Positions 47,801 to 58,145 of a stretch of 64,000 bases of DNA are shown here, piece by piece. The notes beneath the pieces are model-generated. The model saw nothing but the letters and a program-made list of their open reading frames with translations, was not told the DNA's origin and did no database searches. Where the stretch lies: assembly GCA_030248225.1 (NCBI GenBank), contig JASANE010026793.1:27381-91380 (forward strand). The letters are read 5' to 3'. The stretch's first letter is position 1. Each line of letters opens with the position of its first letter. The stretch is from Trileptium ribeirensis (Eukaryota > Nematoda > Enoplea > Enoplida > Thoracostomopsidae). A program made the position numbers and the translations under genes.

Positions 47801-50699
47801 TCAGCAATTGTAGCACCAATTCATGCCTACCGGGTATTTCACGGGTGCTATATCTCCAGCCAACAGTGGAGTTGTGCAATAGCAAAAGCTGAATGGCCGC
47901 CACGGCGAAAATACAGCAATTTCGGAAATAATAGTGACAAAATCTGGGAATATACTATATTAGCGACTATATAGGATACAGATCGGAGTTTTTTGCCGGC
48001 TAGTGGAGACAGACGAAAAAATTTTTCTAACGATGCCTGGAGTCAGTATATATTTGGAGTCGAAAATTTCCAATCGGACTCAACCTTGGCCTAGCGCCAC
48101 AATTTGAAAGAAAAAATTATCTGCGGATGCAAGGAAGGACTTGCGAAATTGTGCGTATGTGTTTTTTGTTTACCGCGTGCGTTTAGAAACTGTATCAGTT
48201 TAACGATAAGTGGTGTATTGCAATGAATTTGTTAGTAAACGTCTGATTAATATTAGTACGTTCATAAATTACAGTATGTAACCTGGTATGGTATGGAACC
48301 ACGTGTTGCGATGTAAACTATGTAACCAATGTGCTCATAATGTTCTCATAGTTATCAGTATTTTCACGCTAAGAGCGTATTTTTTTGTGAAATCACAATA
48401 ATTATTGAAAAATTTTGTGGCTCGATTTTTCGAAAGCGGAACTAAAATTCAATTCAATTCATTTTTAGCAACGTTCTGTTCCTGAAAATGTCAGTATAAG
48501 TATGAAAGTAAGGAAAAAGTTATTGATTTTTGTCAGGGAGATATGCAATCTTAGCAGGATGTAATTGCTGCCATTGCTTATGGATGATATGTGGGAACCT
48601 GATAATTTCCAAGCCAAAACTTTGGATCTCAGTACCTTGAACTAGCCTTTTGGCGAAATTTTTAAGGCCAAGCCTGCGATTTCTCAATTTAGTGTTGTAA
48701 TTTCATTTTATTAAAGGACTTTTTTCTAACAGTTGTTGTGCAGTACCGGCTACTGCATTCATCCATAGTACCGTTTTTAGTACAGAATTTTTTAAGTAAT
48801 AACTTTTTAAAATATAATTTCTTGCAAAACATAATTATTAAACAAATTGTCCAAAAAATGAATCCAAACCTCTGACTATAACCGTATGAAGCTGGGTTTT
48901 GCTGCTTGTTAGTTTTTATGAGCACAATAACGAAATGCGCTTTCGGGGACTCTTAACAATTTTGCTTTTGTTTACTGTGGAAAGGCAAAATGATATCCAT
49001 CAACAACTGTGAAACTGTGGAATTATAGAAAGCCCAGGTGTTTTTGTGTTCCTTGTTCGACTGTTTTCGGAACAAACAGTGGACTATTTATGGGTCAAGC
49101 GTATCCTGGTCTACAACATTAATATGTGTGTGAACATACGTACGTCGGTGAATTAGGAACATGCAATGATTAACCGCTTGCCGAGCTATTGTTTGGTGCT
49201 GTTTAAGAAAACTTAAGTATGACATTAATACAGTAATTGAGACGGAGCGAGCACGAGTATGTGTTTTCTGACGTTTTCACGGGGTTTTGGAGTAACGAAC
49301 CCGATCTCCAGAATATAACCGGTCCTCAGCAGTTTGGTAAATGATATCAAATATCGTTTATATAGAGGTTTTTCGTTATGCTGAATATAATGATTTGGTT
49401 ATCTAGAGTCCACTGTGCATGTGTCATGGGGTTAGGTTCAATGAACCCGATTTCCATAATACAACATGACATTGTCTTCAGGTCTTTTTAACGTAACGCG
49501 TACAGGTCATCATGAATGTCCAGAGACCAGCACAAATTCTTCATGCGTTGTCAGTTGTCGATGAGTTTAGGGTCGACGAGGTTTTAGGATTTTGAGTAGG
49601 TTCAGGGTTCAAGTATCTCTGCTTGTTTGCCACGAAACTGTGAATTAAATCCACCCGCCTTGGTGTGTTATTGTATATACCTTATTTCGAATTTTTGTTC
49701 AGGATTTTTTTTCATAAGATTCGTTTTTCTGCGGTAGCACTCTAAGTTCTATAGCCGTATTTGATAGATATTATGCACTCAAAAATAACGTTAAGCAGTT
49801 TTCCTGACTAAAAACAGAACAGCATTATTGATACAATTTTAGTTTTTATCCGTCGGTTTGTTTTGTCACAGTAAGCCATGTTTTGCTTTTCGGCGTAAAA
49901 TTGTTACGAGACGCTATTTGGTCAGCCGAAACTCGGATATTCGAGAATACATTATTCTGCGTTTGAAATCAAGCTACATTATCTTCGCGAAAATAAAAAC
50001 TAACCGAATTTTTTTCAAAAACGATTTTGAAGGATCCTAGTTGAAAGAGTTTTGTTCGCGAACCGAAGGCGAATCCAAGTATAAAGCTAATTAATATAAG
50101 TATTGGAGAGGAGTTTCTGCGTAAATTGAAAATCGAAAAAATTCTTTTCAATCAGGTGTCAGTTTTGTTGTTTTACATTTTACTAAAATTAATTTAGGAA
50201 AAAGTCTAAAACAAAATTAAGTTTTTCCGTACTTGATACCGGTTTTTACAAAATAGGATGTTTTGTGTGCTCATCTTAAGCCTGCTCGCGCATATTTATC
50301 ACTAAAAGCACGCATCAGTTCGCTTTTTGTTTTGAAGTGCTCCATTGAACAAACCAATATGATTCAGTAAGTTTGTTTTGTCTTTTCCATGACATTTTAT
50401 TTTGATAGTCGAACAGAGCCATCAGTTTAGTTTTGTATTTTCAGATCGACAAAGAGAAACGTAAATTGAAAGCGCAAAAGCGTCGTGATCGGCTAAAGGA
50501 AATGGACGATGCTCGTGAGAAAGACAAAATGAAATGGTTGGAATTTTCTAAGCGTGGAGTTGCGAAAAATCTCAAGGGTTTTAAACGTGTTCACAACGTA
50601 CCTGAAATGCCGACAAAACGTAATGATCCGACGCGTCGACCTAATAATAAATATACTCCCGGTGGTCGGTTAAACATAAAGCCACCTTCGTCGTTTTAG
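29830..50699 (+). CDS. SMNDC1: SMNDC1 / SPF30, Tudor-domain splicing factor (five exons)
   Basis: Exons are 29830-29895, 36912-37112, 38921-39020, 46852-46949 and 50445-50699. Together they give about 239 residues, against about 238 in human SMNDC1. All five exons join in frame at GT-AG junctions. The N-terminal helix region matches the family (YRYQLKQVEAAIVAEPDN, KKLKEDLEEVIALTEDLV). SWK-AGDRCMA starts the Tudor domain, and the C-terminal basic coiled region (EKRKLKAQKRRDRLKEM, KMKWLEFSKRG) leads to the conserved tail. In other animals SPF30 is a nuclear U2 snRNP-associated factor needed for tri-snRNP joining. Its Tudor domain binds symmetric dimethylarginine on Sm proteins. The introns (7.0, 1.8, 7.8 and 3.5 kb) are packed with repeats. 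The Tudor domain seems to lack two cage aromatics (see findings). Confidence 0.93.
30170..30245 (-). other. Weak tRNA-like fragment in SMNDC1 intron 1
   Basis: On the minus strand, AACGGTAGAGCGTCTGCTTGCGG looks like the D-arm and anticodon-arm start of a tRNA, and GTGGGTTTGCCACTCC occupies the T-arm place. Box B is degenerate and the anticodon stem does not pair, so at most it is a decayed tRNA or tRNA-derived fragment. Confidence 0.25.
30650..31560 (-). pseudogene. Truncated CR1-like retrotransposon 3' end
   Basis: On the minus strand, text from the late RT palm and thumb: FFDDIKVYRDISS (active-site block, usually FADD; about 31465-31430), then NKIAQWAQRWKLELKPSKCF, and after a frame change SYDLRFNKHFDSLNSKANQRVGLMRR and PLYKGLVRPILGCAAVVL. 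INVYKILK near 30940 is the tail. This copy is more diverged from, and distinct from, the element at 7570-11402. It lies in SMNDC1 intron 1 opposite to the gene. Confidence 0.75.
31561..33219. other. SMNDC1 intron 1 sequence without recognisable feature
   Basis: No gene or shared repeat is seen. A short direct repeat (GAGAACGGTATCATAATT type) occurs at about 32850-32890. Confidence 0.3.
33220..34105 (-). mobile_element. Long reversed copy of the GGAACC hAT-like element, one end missing
   Basis: Its left end (on the minus strand) is intact: CAGGGAATAACCGGAACC at 34105-34088, followed by one or two GGAACC hexamers. Interior sequence matches both partial copies: the part kept by copy 1 (33330-33500) and the part kept by copy 2 (33560-33900). 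It is therefore closest to the parent, yet still shows no transposase. The other terminus, with its GGAACC array, is absent, so no target duplication can be assigned. Confidence 0.75.
34590..36240 (+). repeat. Dispersed repeat family 'D', tandem pair in SMNDC1 intron 1
   Basis: Two head-to-tail copies, about 34590-35212 and 35213-36240. Each begins with a 'tgctgtcattc' word and contains 'aaagtaatgacg', 'gggtaccggtg' or 'aggtaccggtg', and the GCTGAATATAATGGTTTGG subunit (35025, 35825, 35998). Family members are also at 2594-3566 and 49235-49645. The short frames here are not conserved between copies, which argues against coding. Confidence 0.7.
36740..36866 (+). repeat. Dispersed repeat family 'D', terminal fragment
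   Basis: The 'cagcctgttacaggtgattaaacaaaa' to 'ccctcgcatgtgggatt' stretch matches the end of the copy at 36130-36235 and of copy 1 at 3490-3560. It ends about 45 bp before SMNDC1 exon 2. Confidence 0.6.
36912..37112 (+). CDS. SMNDC1: SMNDC1 exon 2
   Basis: 67 codons, phase 0 at both ends, acceptor TGTTTTAG, donor AAG/GTTAGC. It encodes the acidic helical region (DELKKLKEDLEEVIALTEDL) and a Ser/Thr-rich linker ending ISWK, where the Tudor domain begins. Confidence 0.93.
37647..37730 (+). repeat. Minisatellite of GGTATAGGTGTTATAT-type units
   Basis: Four to five imperfect units in about 85 bp inside SMNDC1 intron 2, followed directly by three diverged copies of a 'TACCTGCGGGTAATTTTG'-like word (37730-37795). 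Confidence 0.8.
38921..39020 (+). CDS. SMNDC1: SMNDC1 exon 3 (first half of Tudor domain)
   Basis: 100 nt, acceptor TTAATTGCAG, donor CTTG/GTATGT. It encodes AGDRCMAPSMKKKS and AIIEEIVDDQVAVRFL. The GD-CMA and IEEI landmarks align with the family Tudor domain. It ends with one base of a split codon. Confidence 0.88.
39021..43103. other. SMNDC1 intron 3, left part
   Basis: No gene is supported. At 40945-41020, spaced GGTTCCGGCTAA words on the plus strand recall, but do not match, the hAT-like GGAACC arrays. A run of ten G residues lies at about 40783-40792. Two adjacent hairpins lie at 42391-42443. Confidence 0.4.
42391..42443 (+). other. Two adjacent hairpins
   Basis: CCGTGT (42391-42396) pairs with ACACGG (42402-42407) over a 5-nt loop. 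GCTGA-CCCC (42417-42426) pairs with GGGG-TCAGC (42433-42443) over a 6-nt loop with a small internal bulge. They are compact and GC-rich against an AT-rich intron. The function is unknown. Confidence 0.6.
43104..43971 (+). mobile_element. Repeat family 'P', copy 2
   Basis: 868 bp starting GAGCGAAGCGAAGCG and ending ACGTTTACTAG, with the 'ctactgggccgattt' phrase and several TTAATTAGCTAATTA-type blocks. It matches copy 3 along its whole length and the copy at 6600 for most of it. It lacks the long palindrome of that copy. No coding capacity is seen. Confidence 0.75.
43991..44820 (+). mobile_element. Repeat family 'P', copy 3
   Basis: 830 bp starting GAGTGGAGCGAAGCGAAGCG and ending CGTTTACTAG, head-to-tail with copy 2 and separated from it by 19 bp. 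Both copies end CTAG before a T. I could not define inverted ends or a target duplication, so the class is open. Confidence 0.75.
44821..46851. other. SMNDC1 intron 3, right part
   Basis: No gene is seen. It contains the structured stretch at 45569-45634 and, just after it, an extremely AT-rich block (45660-45745). Confidence 0.4.
45569..45634 (+). ncRNA. Putative structured RNA: long-range stem enclosing a GNRA-capped hairpin
   Basis: GCTTGAC (45569-45575) is exactly complementary to GTCAAGC (45628-45634). Inside, GAGCCTCTA (45601-45609) and TAGAGGCTC (45614-45622) form a perfect 9-bp stem capped by GCAA, a GNRA tetraloop. CCG/CGG (45596-45598, 45624-45626) can extend it. The block is GC-rich in an AT-rich intron. 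I do not recognise the family, and expression is unproven. Confidence 0.35.
46852..46949 (+). CDS. SMNDC1: SMNDC1 exon 4 (second half of Tudor domain)
   Basis: 98 nt, acceptor TATTTATAG, donor CAG/GTACAG; a second in-frame donor six bases later (CAG/GTTGAT) is possible. The text EFEDNNACLLSQLREE occupies the place of the family's YGN...LL-L block, followed by a basic stretch. This is the least conserved exon; the call rests on phase, position and the LLSQL alignment. Confidence 0.75.
47110..47465 (-). pseudogene. C-terminal remnant of a non-LTR retrotransposon polyprotein
   Basis: The minus-strand frame contains PKKTWLSLVESDLIHMKQAYG and then DRCQWRQLVHQRNPTAGG. The layout of a TW..-V..DL motif followed some 25-30 residues later by a W(R)..V......GG end is that of the tail of RTE-like endonuclease/RT proteins. 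No RT motif is adjacent, so this is a 3' fragment at best. It lies in SMNDC1 intron 4. Confidence 0.4.
47466..49234. other. SMNDC1 intron 4 sequence without recognisable feature
   Basis: Short overlapping frames on both strands lack any recognisable motif. No repeat shared with other parts of the window was found. Confidence 0.3.
49235..49645 (+). repeat. Dispersed repeat family 'D', copy in SMNDC1 intron 4
   Basis: It contains the GCTGAATATAATGATTTGG subunit (about 49380), two 'gaacccgat' words and the closing 'gggtcgacgaggttttagg' phrase also seen at 36292-36312 and, diverged, at 3410-3425. Confidence 0.6.
50445..50699 (+). CDS. SMNDC1: SMNDC1 exon 5 (C-terminal)
   Basis: 84 codons plus stop TAG, acceptor TGTATTTTCAG, phase 0. 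It encodes the lysine/arginine-rich helix (KEKRKLKAQKRRDRLKEMDD), a KMKWLEFSKR motif matching the family's VKWQQFNNR, and a basic tail. I see no AATAAA close downstream. Confidence 0.93.
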   Translation: MDKEKRKLKAQKRRDRLKEMDDAREKDKMKWLEFSKRGVAKNLKGFKRVHNVPEMPTKRNDPTRRPNNKYTPGGRLNIKPPSSF

Positions 50700-51117
50700 C
50701 CTTGCTTGTAAGAAGTATAAAATGGACCTCTGATGATTGGCTTCCTCGAACAGTGGAAACATCGTACTCTGGGCTGGTGTAGTGATTGGTGGTGGAGTAG
50801 CCAGATTGCACAAGGATGAGTCTCAGTAGTTGATCCAAAGCTAGGAAATTTGGATTAACGGGGCTCCGCCACATATCTTCTATCGTCGGTTCCGTCGGTT
50901 TGTTCACACAGTTGATGAGGAGAAGGGCGGTGTCGTGAGATGAAACACCGAACGCTGGGCATATAGCAGAACTTATATACATGGTCAATTCTTGATCGAT
51001 ACAATCAAGTAGTAGGTTGTAGTAGCCGGAGCGCAATTGAAACAGTCTGCTGCCAGCTATTGAAACAGACTGCGATGCTTCCGAATTGTCAATTAATTTC
51101 TGGCGACGGCCGCTTTA
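50641..51117 (-). CDS. Unrecognised minus-strand open frame overlapping the SMNDC1 3' end
   Basis: An open stretch runs without stop for about 155 codons, from about 51110 to 50641. It contains NLLLDCIDQELTMYISSA and SSHDTALLLINCVNKP. It has no in-frame ATG near its start, so it would need to be an internal exon. Its end overlaps SMNDC1 exon 5 in antisense. A faint resemblance of the C-D-L-SA-D-A-N pattern to the C-terminal part of Golgi subunit COG6 is too weak to name it. Confidence 0.2.
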
Positions 51118-53413
51118 GGATCAGATAATATATGTGAAGAGGTTCCAGATATTATCGACAAACCAGCCACTTTGTGGCTAACGGATTGTTTTGGTACATT
51201 GATTATCACAATAATTCAAACTTTCTTTTAAATAATTTAGCAGTTTTGTTTGTAGACATCGACAGACCTTATGTGGGAGTCTTGGCATGTACACTATATC
51301 TAAGCAGCGTTTGGACGTTTTTTATTTAGGATTGGATCCGTCGGAATATAAATAAATAGCTGTGGAGCATCGATATTTTTGTCTGTGTGGCACTATGTAT
51401 ATGCCATCGCAATCTTTATCAAATTCGTCTGTGCACGTTGATTTTTTAAAGGATGTGGTAATTAAACGTGGACATAGTTACGGACGAGCAATAAAAGTAA
51501 ATATTTCGCTAATTATGTTCTGGGAAATTTCGCAGCTATTCACACGAAGCAGTCTCGAATTTTGTCGCCCTGCCGATTTGCTTATATTTCTAACCGGAAA
51601 CACGCATTGTACTAATTCATTCATATGATTTTCGTAAACTAAACTAGAATCTTGGCGACGTGCCAAATGTATGAATTCGGGGAAATGAGAAACTGACGTT
51701 AACATTTAGTGGAACAACTCATTAAAAATATATTCCTGTTACGAAACAAAGATGTAACTCACCAAAAAATATTTAGTAATCTGCTGTTCGATAAGGCATA
51801 TATGCAGCAAAACTGATAGATATCTTAACAACTTCACAGTAGCACAGAAAACAAACGGAATTATTGCTAAAAACCGCATGACACCCTTGCTGTCTCACCC
51901 ATTGATATAACTACCTCTACACGAAGAGACGTTTAAATACAGTGAAGATTTGAAATCAGCAACCACGAAATCCCATATGAACTTATTTTGAGCCACAAAT
52001 CTATTAATATACCGTTAGAAGTGGTAATGGCGCACATGACTATATATATAGCGTTGGGCCCAAATTTGTCCTCAAATAGCAATTGATCCAGGGGTCAAAT
52101 CGCTTGACACCATACATGTAGCTCCGCAGTACCTCTATCCACACATCAAATTTCATTCGAATCGCTTGAGCGGTTTCATAGCTACACCTCGACAAAGTAT
52201 TTTGAGTATTTGCTAATGTCCCCATGCCCCCGACAAAAGCAGTTTATATACCCATAAATAAAGCTTCGTTAGGACACATATTTCGATATTAAAATGATTC
52301 AAATCGGCTCAAGGGTTGCCAAGTTATGAGTAAAAAGAGCCCATTTTGGCCATGTGATGTACTCCTGGGTACCACTTTGACACCTGTGGAGGGACCTACG
52401 TGTGTCAAATCGAAATAAAACGGCACATGTAGAGTATTGTGGCTTTCATATGAGCCCTCACACGTCCGTATCAGTTTACGTTGCGATAACGAAGTCCAGT
52501 TTACAGTGATAAAAATACACGGACGCCCATCTTTTTCATAATAGTGCGGTCTAGTAAGAATATTCTTCGATTCCGAAGGTAGCGCTTCTCCGTCTCCGAA
52601 TTCAAATATACACTAATATGTTAATTATAGCTAAATATTCACTATGAATTGTCTTTTTCAGGAAGTTTACATTACTGGTGTTTACTAGTTAAATATTCTA
52701 GTAATCGGTATAGCGAACTGCCACATAGCATTAGCCGAACTCGGTAATATTTCTAGCAAAACGCTCTCGTGAAGTTTTTTTCGCGTTCATAAACGTAACG
52801 GTGCTGATATGATGGTATGGCTTACTTTCGCGTGGTGTAGTGATTGTTTACTTTATAGTGACATCTATATGTTTGCCTTATTTACGACAATATACATGTC
52901 ACAGACAGTTTACCCCATTGACGCTTCGACCCCGCCCCGACAGGCCTCCAACACAAACGTGTCGGACGTGCCGCATACCTCGTCTCCTCATCGATTGCTT
53001 CCGGGGTGGCCAAAGGCCTCCTCCCACAGTGTACCTGGTCGCCCCACTGGGATTTTGGATCCCGGTCTATGTATAAAAATCAGTAGATATATTAAGTGAA
53101 ATTACGGTTTATATCGTTTATTACGGAATTTCGTTGCGATGTATTCGGAATTCGGCGCAACTAAAATTTTAAATTGAAACAATGTCAATTCAAGGAAATT
53201 TCGACCGATTGCTATTTCGATTCCACCCATTTCCGACTGTGTTTGTAGACAGTCAGCTGTCGATTTGATTTTTAATAGTAAGGCGAAAAAATTCTGCATC
53301 AGTTGTGTGCCAAATCGTACGTTAATATTATCAATTGTATGTCAACATCAGTTGGAACAAATAGGGTACAAAAAGTGCATGACTATTAATATTGCTGATA
53401 TTTTACATGGATT
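51118..53413. other. Intergenic sequence downstream of SMNDC1
   Basis: Nothing is assignable. Frames at 51362-51628 (plus) and 51705-51478 (minus) overlap each other and carry no motif. The 96-codon frame at 52809 is rich in Pro/Ser at its end, in a GC-richer patch (52915-53060), with no match I recognise. Confidence 0.3.
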
Positions 53414-53421
53414 GTGCATAG

Positions 53422-53616
53422 CCCTCAAGTAACCCTGAGGGGCGTTACGTTATAACGTTAGAAAAAAGAACAGCTTTAGAGCGGGGGGTTCGGGGGGCGG
53501 GAGCCCCCGTCTTAGGCTTAGGCTTAGTGTATGTGTCATATAAGGACCTTAGCTTAGGCTTAGTATATCGAGAACGGCATGGCCTGCATTTTATTTACGC
53601 CCCTCAGGGTTTGGCC
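53422..53616. mobile_element. 195-bp miniature transposon with 8-bp target duplication
   Basis: Perfect direct repeats GTGCATAG lie at 53414-53421 and 53617-53624. Inside them the ends share ACCCTGAGGGGCGT as inverted repeats (53431-53444 region and 53597-53610 region), offset a few bases from the termini. Eight-base duplications suggest the hAT or a related superfamily. The centre holds a G-rich block (53480-53507) and TTAGGCTTAGGCTTAG. Confidence 0.75.
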
Positions 53617-53624
53617 GTGCATAG

Positions 53625-56600
53625 AATTATTTTATGGTTTTTTATATGTTCTTTTATATGAACTTATACAAGAAAGAAAAGTTAAAATTGAAAATTAGAA
53701 TAAAATTATAAGTTACGGATATATATTCACACGTTAGTTGTATTTTAGTTTATCCAAATATAGTAAACACGCCAAACGTGGGTCAGCTTTTCCTTTGTGG
53801 AATCGCCTTTTCGACACTTTTTTGGCCGATCTGAGTGAGCGCTTAATATTTCTCTGGAAAGCTTCATCGATTGCCTATTGGCTAAAATTTAGATTGTTAA
53901 GATGTTTAGTGCATTATAGTGTTACGGTTAATCTTGTGGGTACTAAGAGTTGAATTTTTTATTGATTTTATTTATCTGTCGCGGCAAATCCTTTATACCT
54001 TAGCCATTATACTGGGATGAAATTGTGCCGAATGCACTAAAAATATTAAAAACCAGATTAAGATAATTCAGCAGAATTACGGTCTTGCAATATATATATC
54101 GTTGTATTTGTAAATGTCTGAGAACTCGGGGGGGGGGGTTTGTACAGCATTGTCATCGTTTATTGTCGACTGTTCATATGTCATAGTGGTAGATAATACA
54201 TGAACTAAAGCAAAGATTCAGCATAACGGTGCAGCGATATCAACTTGCGCCCTAGTAGTGATGGTTGTGTAAACAAATAATTATATTTTCAAAGTGGGGT
54301 GGAAGGGGGTGATCTGTAATCTGCTAACCTGCAGAATATTGTAAAACGCTTAACTAGTAACAGTTATTTCCCTGTACCTTTTCCCTTATGGTTAATATTA
54401 AATATTGGATTCTTTTTATACGCAAAGTAGGGTATTTACCAATTTTAGGAGTCTTTTTACCCACATTAAGACAGTAGCCTAAAAGTGGGTCAGGGGCCAA
54501 TGTTCCATAATCCTTGTGTCATATCACGACACTTATTGGCATTTTATCATCCAAATTTGGCAACAGGATTGTGTGTTATCCAGTCTAACAGTGTTGCAAA
54601 ACTAGTGTAAATTGATTAAGGCACTACAGTTTTATTGCAGTAAATATTGCTTTTATTTCAGAGAAATATAGTTACCCACAATTGGGGTGTTTACTATAGA
54701 AATTAAAATTATTACCTTCAAATGATATAAATTTACACAATATATATGTACATATAATTTTTAATATAAGCATATATTAAAATTCATACATTTCTATATA
54801 TGTTGCATTTCATATAATTAATTTTAAATTCATACAAGGCACGTGTTTTTATGCACGTAATAATATGTGACGATTCGCACATCGTGTGGTATATTTCATA
54901 CTATAAAATGTTAAAATTCAGTCAACAACAATTGTATTTTTTATAAAAAAGATTCTGAAAATCCAGGCAAGGCTTAACCGCTGCATCAAATTGCATCCGT
55001 TCGCGTATGCGCTTTTGTGGATTGTTGCTGGTAACTAATATTTTAAATTATTTTATTATTGAAGCATAAAATGGTTTAAACTAGTTTAGCTCAAAGTTGG
55101 TCCATAGTTTGCATTATGGTCTCTTCCGCTTTAACGCATTGGAAATTTAACTATTGAATCTGACTTACACTGTCATCGCAATCTGCATACGACTGTTCGA
55201 TTTTGGAGTGTTTATGACTTACCTGGGCACGTGATCTTTGCAGGTTTAGCGATTGACGGTTGTTGCTCCAATTCTGTGAAGAATCCTGGCATCATTGAAC
55301 GCTGGCATTAAAATATGTATACACCTCTTTGTTACGAATCCTTGATTTAGACCGTGTATTGTAACACTGTTTAACTTCGTTTATTTTAAATATGTTATGG
55401 TAATTAAAGTGTTGAAAAATATTTGTTTTATGCTGTGATGTTCATGTCGTATTTGAGCCGATACGGTTCCAACGTGCAAGCACATAACTTTAATCTAGTC
55501 CTCCGGAAATTTGCTTTGTTTGAGCTTCGCTCAGAGCAAATGCGGCACTTACGTTATGGACCATCTCCATGCGAGTTTTGTCTCACTATAGTCTAGCCCG
55601 TGCCGTGCGGTGATGTACAGTACACACTTATACTATAGCGTAAAACTTTTTTTACAATCGGGGTCCTCTATTGCACTTTTGCATGATGCACTTCGTCCAA
55701 CCAAACTTGCACCTGATTGTGTTATATTTTTAGTATGATGAGGCTTTTTACGCGACAGGCTCGTGTTTTGCCCTCGCTCTGACTGCTTTTTGGGTGTTAA
55801 AAGTCTGTGAGCCGCACTTTTTTGGCATTGCGTCTGCGTGCTTGGCCTACTCGTAATTGCTTTCTTGTGTCCATTTTCATTCCTTTCGACGCGATTTTTT
55901 CCCGTTCAATATGCTGCCGGGACACGTGACTGTTTCAGCTTAAGTTTGCGCCTCCTCGACATTTTTGAAGAATCGTTTCTTGGCTGACACGATACGTTTG
56001 TCCGACGTGCTGAGTATAGGATCTGCGGTGGTTTGCGGGACCACCAGCATCTCCAACGCTTGTATCCTGTTCCCAAGCTTTTCAGACAGGCCGAGTATTA
56101 CGTACGTAAACTTAACCTGCCTCAGCTGACTATCCTATTTTACTATTTGGAAAAAATTGTATTGCGAATTCTATCAATTCAGGCAGAAATTTGCAGTTTT
56201 CTGTTCGCGAATATTGGAATTTTATCGCTTTTGAATTACCTAGGATTATGTTCGCGAACATGACAAAATACAGGACCCTTTTGTTTATGCCGTTGCATTT
56301 ACATTGAATTTGTTCGCAAACAGAAACGAATCCTAAGTGAAAACTAATAATAGTCGAACTGTTATTGGCCGGTTGCGAATCACTACTTGTGGGCTAGCAA
56401 TGAATCGAATTCCCTTTCTTACTTGTTCGCTAATAATGCACGTGGATTCGACATCGGATTTTACAAAATGTAATATTTAGTGGGCGCAGGTTAAGTTTAG
56501 TCGCGCATATCACGTTCGTCCACAACGGTGTATGGAACACGGAGAAGTGTGATTTTAACGTTCATACTGAAATTTTTGACGAGCGTATTTTGTGAGTTTG

Positions 56601-57738
56601 GCAAGATTTTGGGGGTATTCCTGAATGGGCTTGTATTTCTATGGTCGATTTTGCTTCCTACCTGACGAGATAGCCGATGTGTTCTTATGCATGTTCGCCG
56701 TTGATCTTTACATTGATGCAATCTTTGCCCATTCCTATGCAATATTCTGGCTATTTTCCGCGCTAATATCCTAATAATAAGGTTGATGGTGTTTTTTCAA
56801 AACATTGAGTCAAATCCTCGATCTCTTATCCTACCGGCAATCATATCGATGTCGCTTGTGAACGAAGTTTACATACCGCTTTGCCTCGTACAGATAACGT
56901 TACATTGGTATATAGCAGGGCCCTTGTCATTACCTCGTCTAGGAACAGATTCAACAGACAAGCGGAGTGTACACAGTCGCGCCAAAACCATTTTCCAATG
57001 ACCTTATGTGTGGGCACGCCACATGCGGTTTTCTATACAGGGTATTTGACAAATTACCAGCGAAATCTAGTAATATCAGCAAAATGTTTCCTCAAATATA
57101 TACCGGCGACGTTATTTGGAACAAAGGTTAGTTTAAAATACCGTTGAATAGTTGCAAATGATATTGCGGAAGGTCTTTTACGATTCGTTAGTGCGCTCGC
57201 GATTCGGCGTTAGAGTATCGTAACAGATAAATGTACAGTCACGAACAATAGTATGTGCAGAGGCGGACGGACACAACTTCGTTTAAACGCAGACGGAATC
57301 GCGTTCGTCTTCCGCATTTATTTTTGTCGGCGACGGTACGATTGAATTGTAACAACATAAGTTAGGCTTACTTAGTTTCAGGAATGCCTGCACGTATTGA
57401 TATTATGAGACAGAATAAATATATTTTGACATGAGTCACGGCGAAGTTCGAGTTTACTCAAGACTAAAGTATACTAATCTTTCATAATTATGACATTTTT
57501 GGAATATGTAGTTGCTCCTACAGCTTGTCGTCGTGTGAAGCAGCGCTGCACTTTGTTATAATCAATCGATATCGGAAACACAACATGGTGACCATTATAT
57601 ATTGTGTTTTTATTGACTCAGCAAGAATTTTAGTATTTGTAGGTACACAATACATTAATTTATATTACACGGCACAAACGTTAATTCAATTTTTGAGTGT
57701 TAAATCGATCGGTTTGGGTTAAAATTGGTTCAATTTGT
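53625..57738. other. Intergenic sequence between the miniature element and the minisatellite
   Basis: No gene is supported. A run of eleven G residues lies at about 54128-54138. At 55930-56125 a plus-strand frame reads FLADTIRLSDV, which recalls a glutathione-transferase C-terminal fold, but stops and frame changes follow within tens of codons. I see no shared repeat. Confidence 0.3.
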
Positions 57739-58145
57739 TGAGTCAAACTTTAATTGAAGATAGGACTGAGCGTTGAGTCAAACCTCTACTCAAATTAGTG
57801 AAAACTGAAATCAAGTTGAGTCAAAACTCAACTCAAATTGAGTCAAAACTCAACTCAAATTGAGTCAAAGCTCTACTCAAATTGAGTCAAAATTCTACTC
57901 AAATTGAGTGAAAACTCTACTCAAAGCTCTACTCAAATTGAGTCAAAATTCTACTCAAATTGAGTGAAAACTCTACTCAAATTGAATCAAAACTCTACTC
58001 AAATTGAGTCAAAACTCTACTCAAACTGAGTCAAAACTCTACTCAAATTGAGTCAAAGCTACTCAAATTGAGTCGGAACTCTACTCCAATTGAGGCAAAA
58101 CTCTACTCAAATTGAGTCAAAAGTCTACTCAAATCGAGTCAATAT
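57739..58145. repeat. 22-bp minisatellite with palindromic core
   Basis: About 17 units close to CTACTCAAATTGAGTCAAAACT. The core ACTCAAATTGAGT is itself a palindrome. Unit-to-unit changes (CAACTCAA, AGCTCTACTC, AATTGAGTGAAAA) and one shortened unit near 58050 are visible. Related TTGAGT/ACTCAA words extend about 70 bp before it and to 58210 after it. Confidence 0.92.

Noticed and set aside
53510..53530. Interstitial telomere array (TTAGGC)
   Set aside because: Under three units, confined to a miniature transposon; too short to call telomeric and too short to identify the phylum.
55930..56125. Fragment of an eEF1G-like or other GST-C domain
   Set aside because: FLADTIRLSDV is suggestive, but stops and frame changes follow at once and no neighbouring exon supports it.
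57739..58145. CRISPR array
   Set aside because: Units are contiguous degenerate 22-mers with no unique spacers, in a eukaryotic genome.
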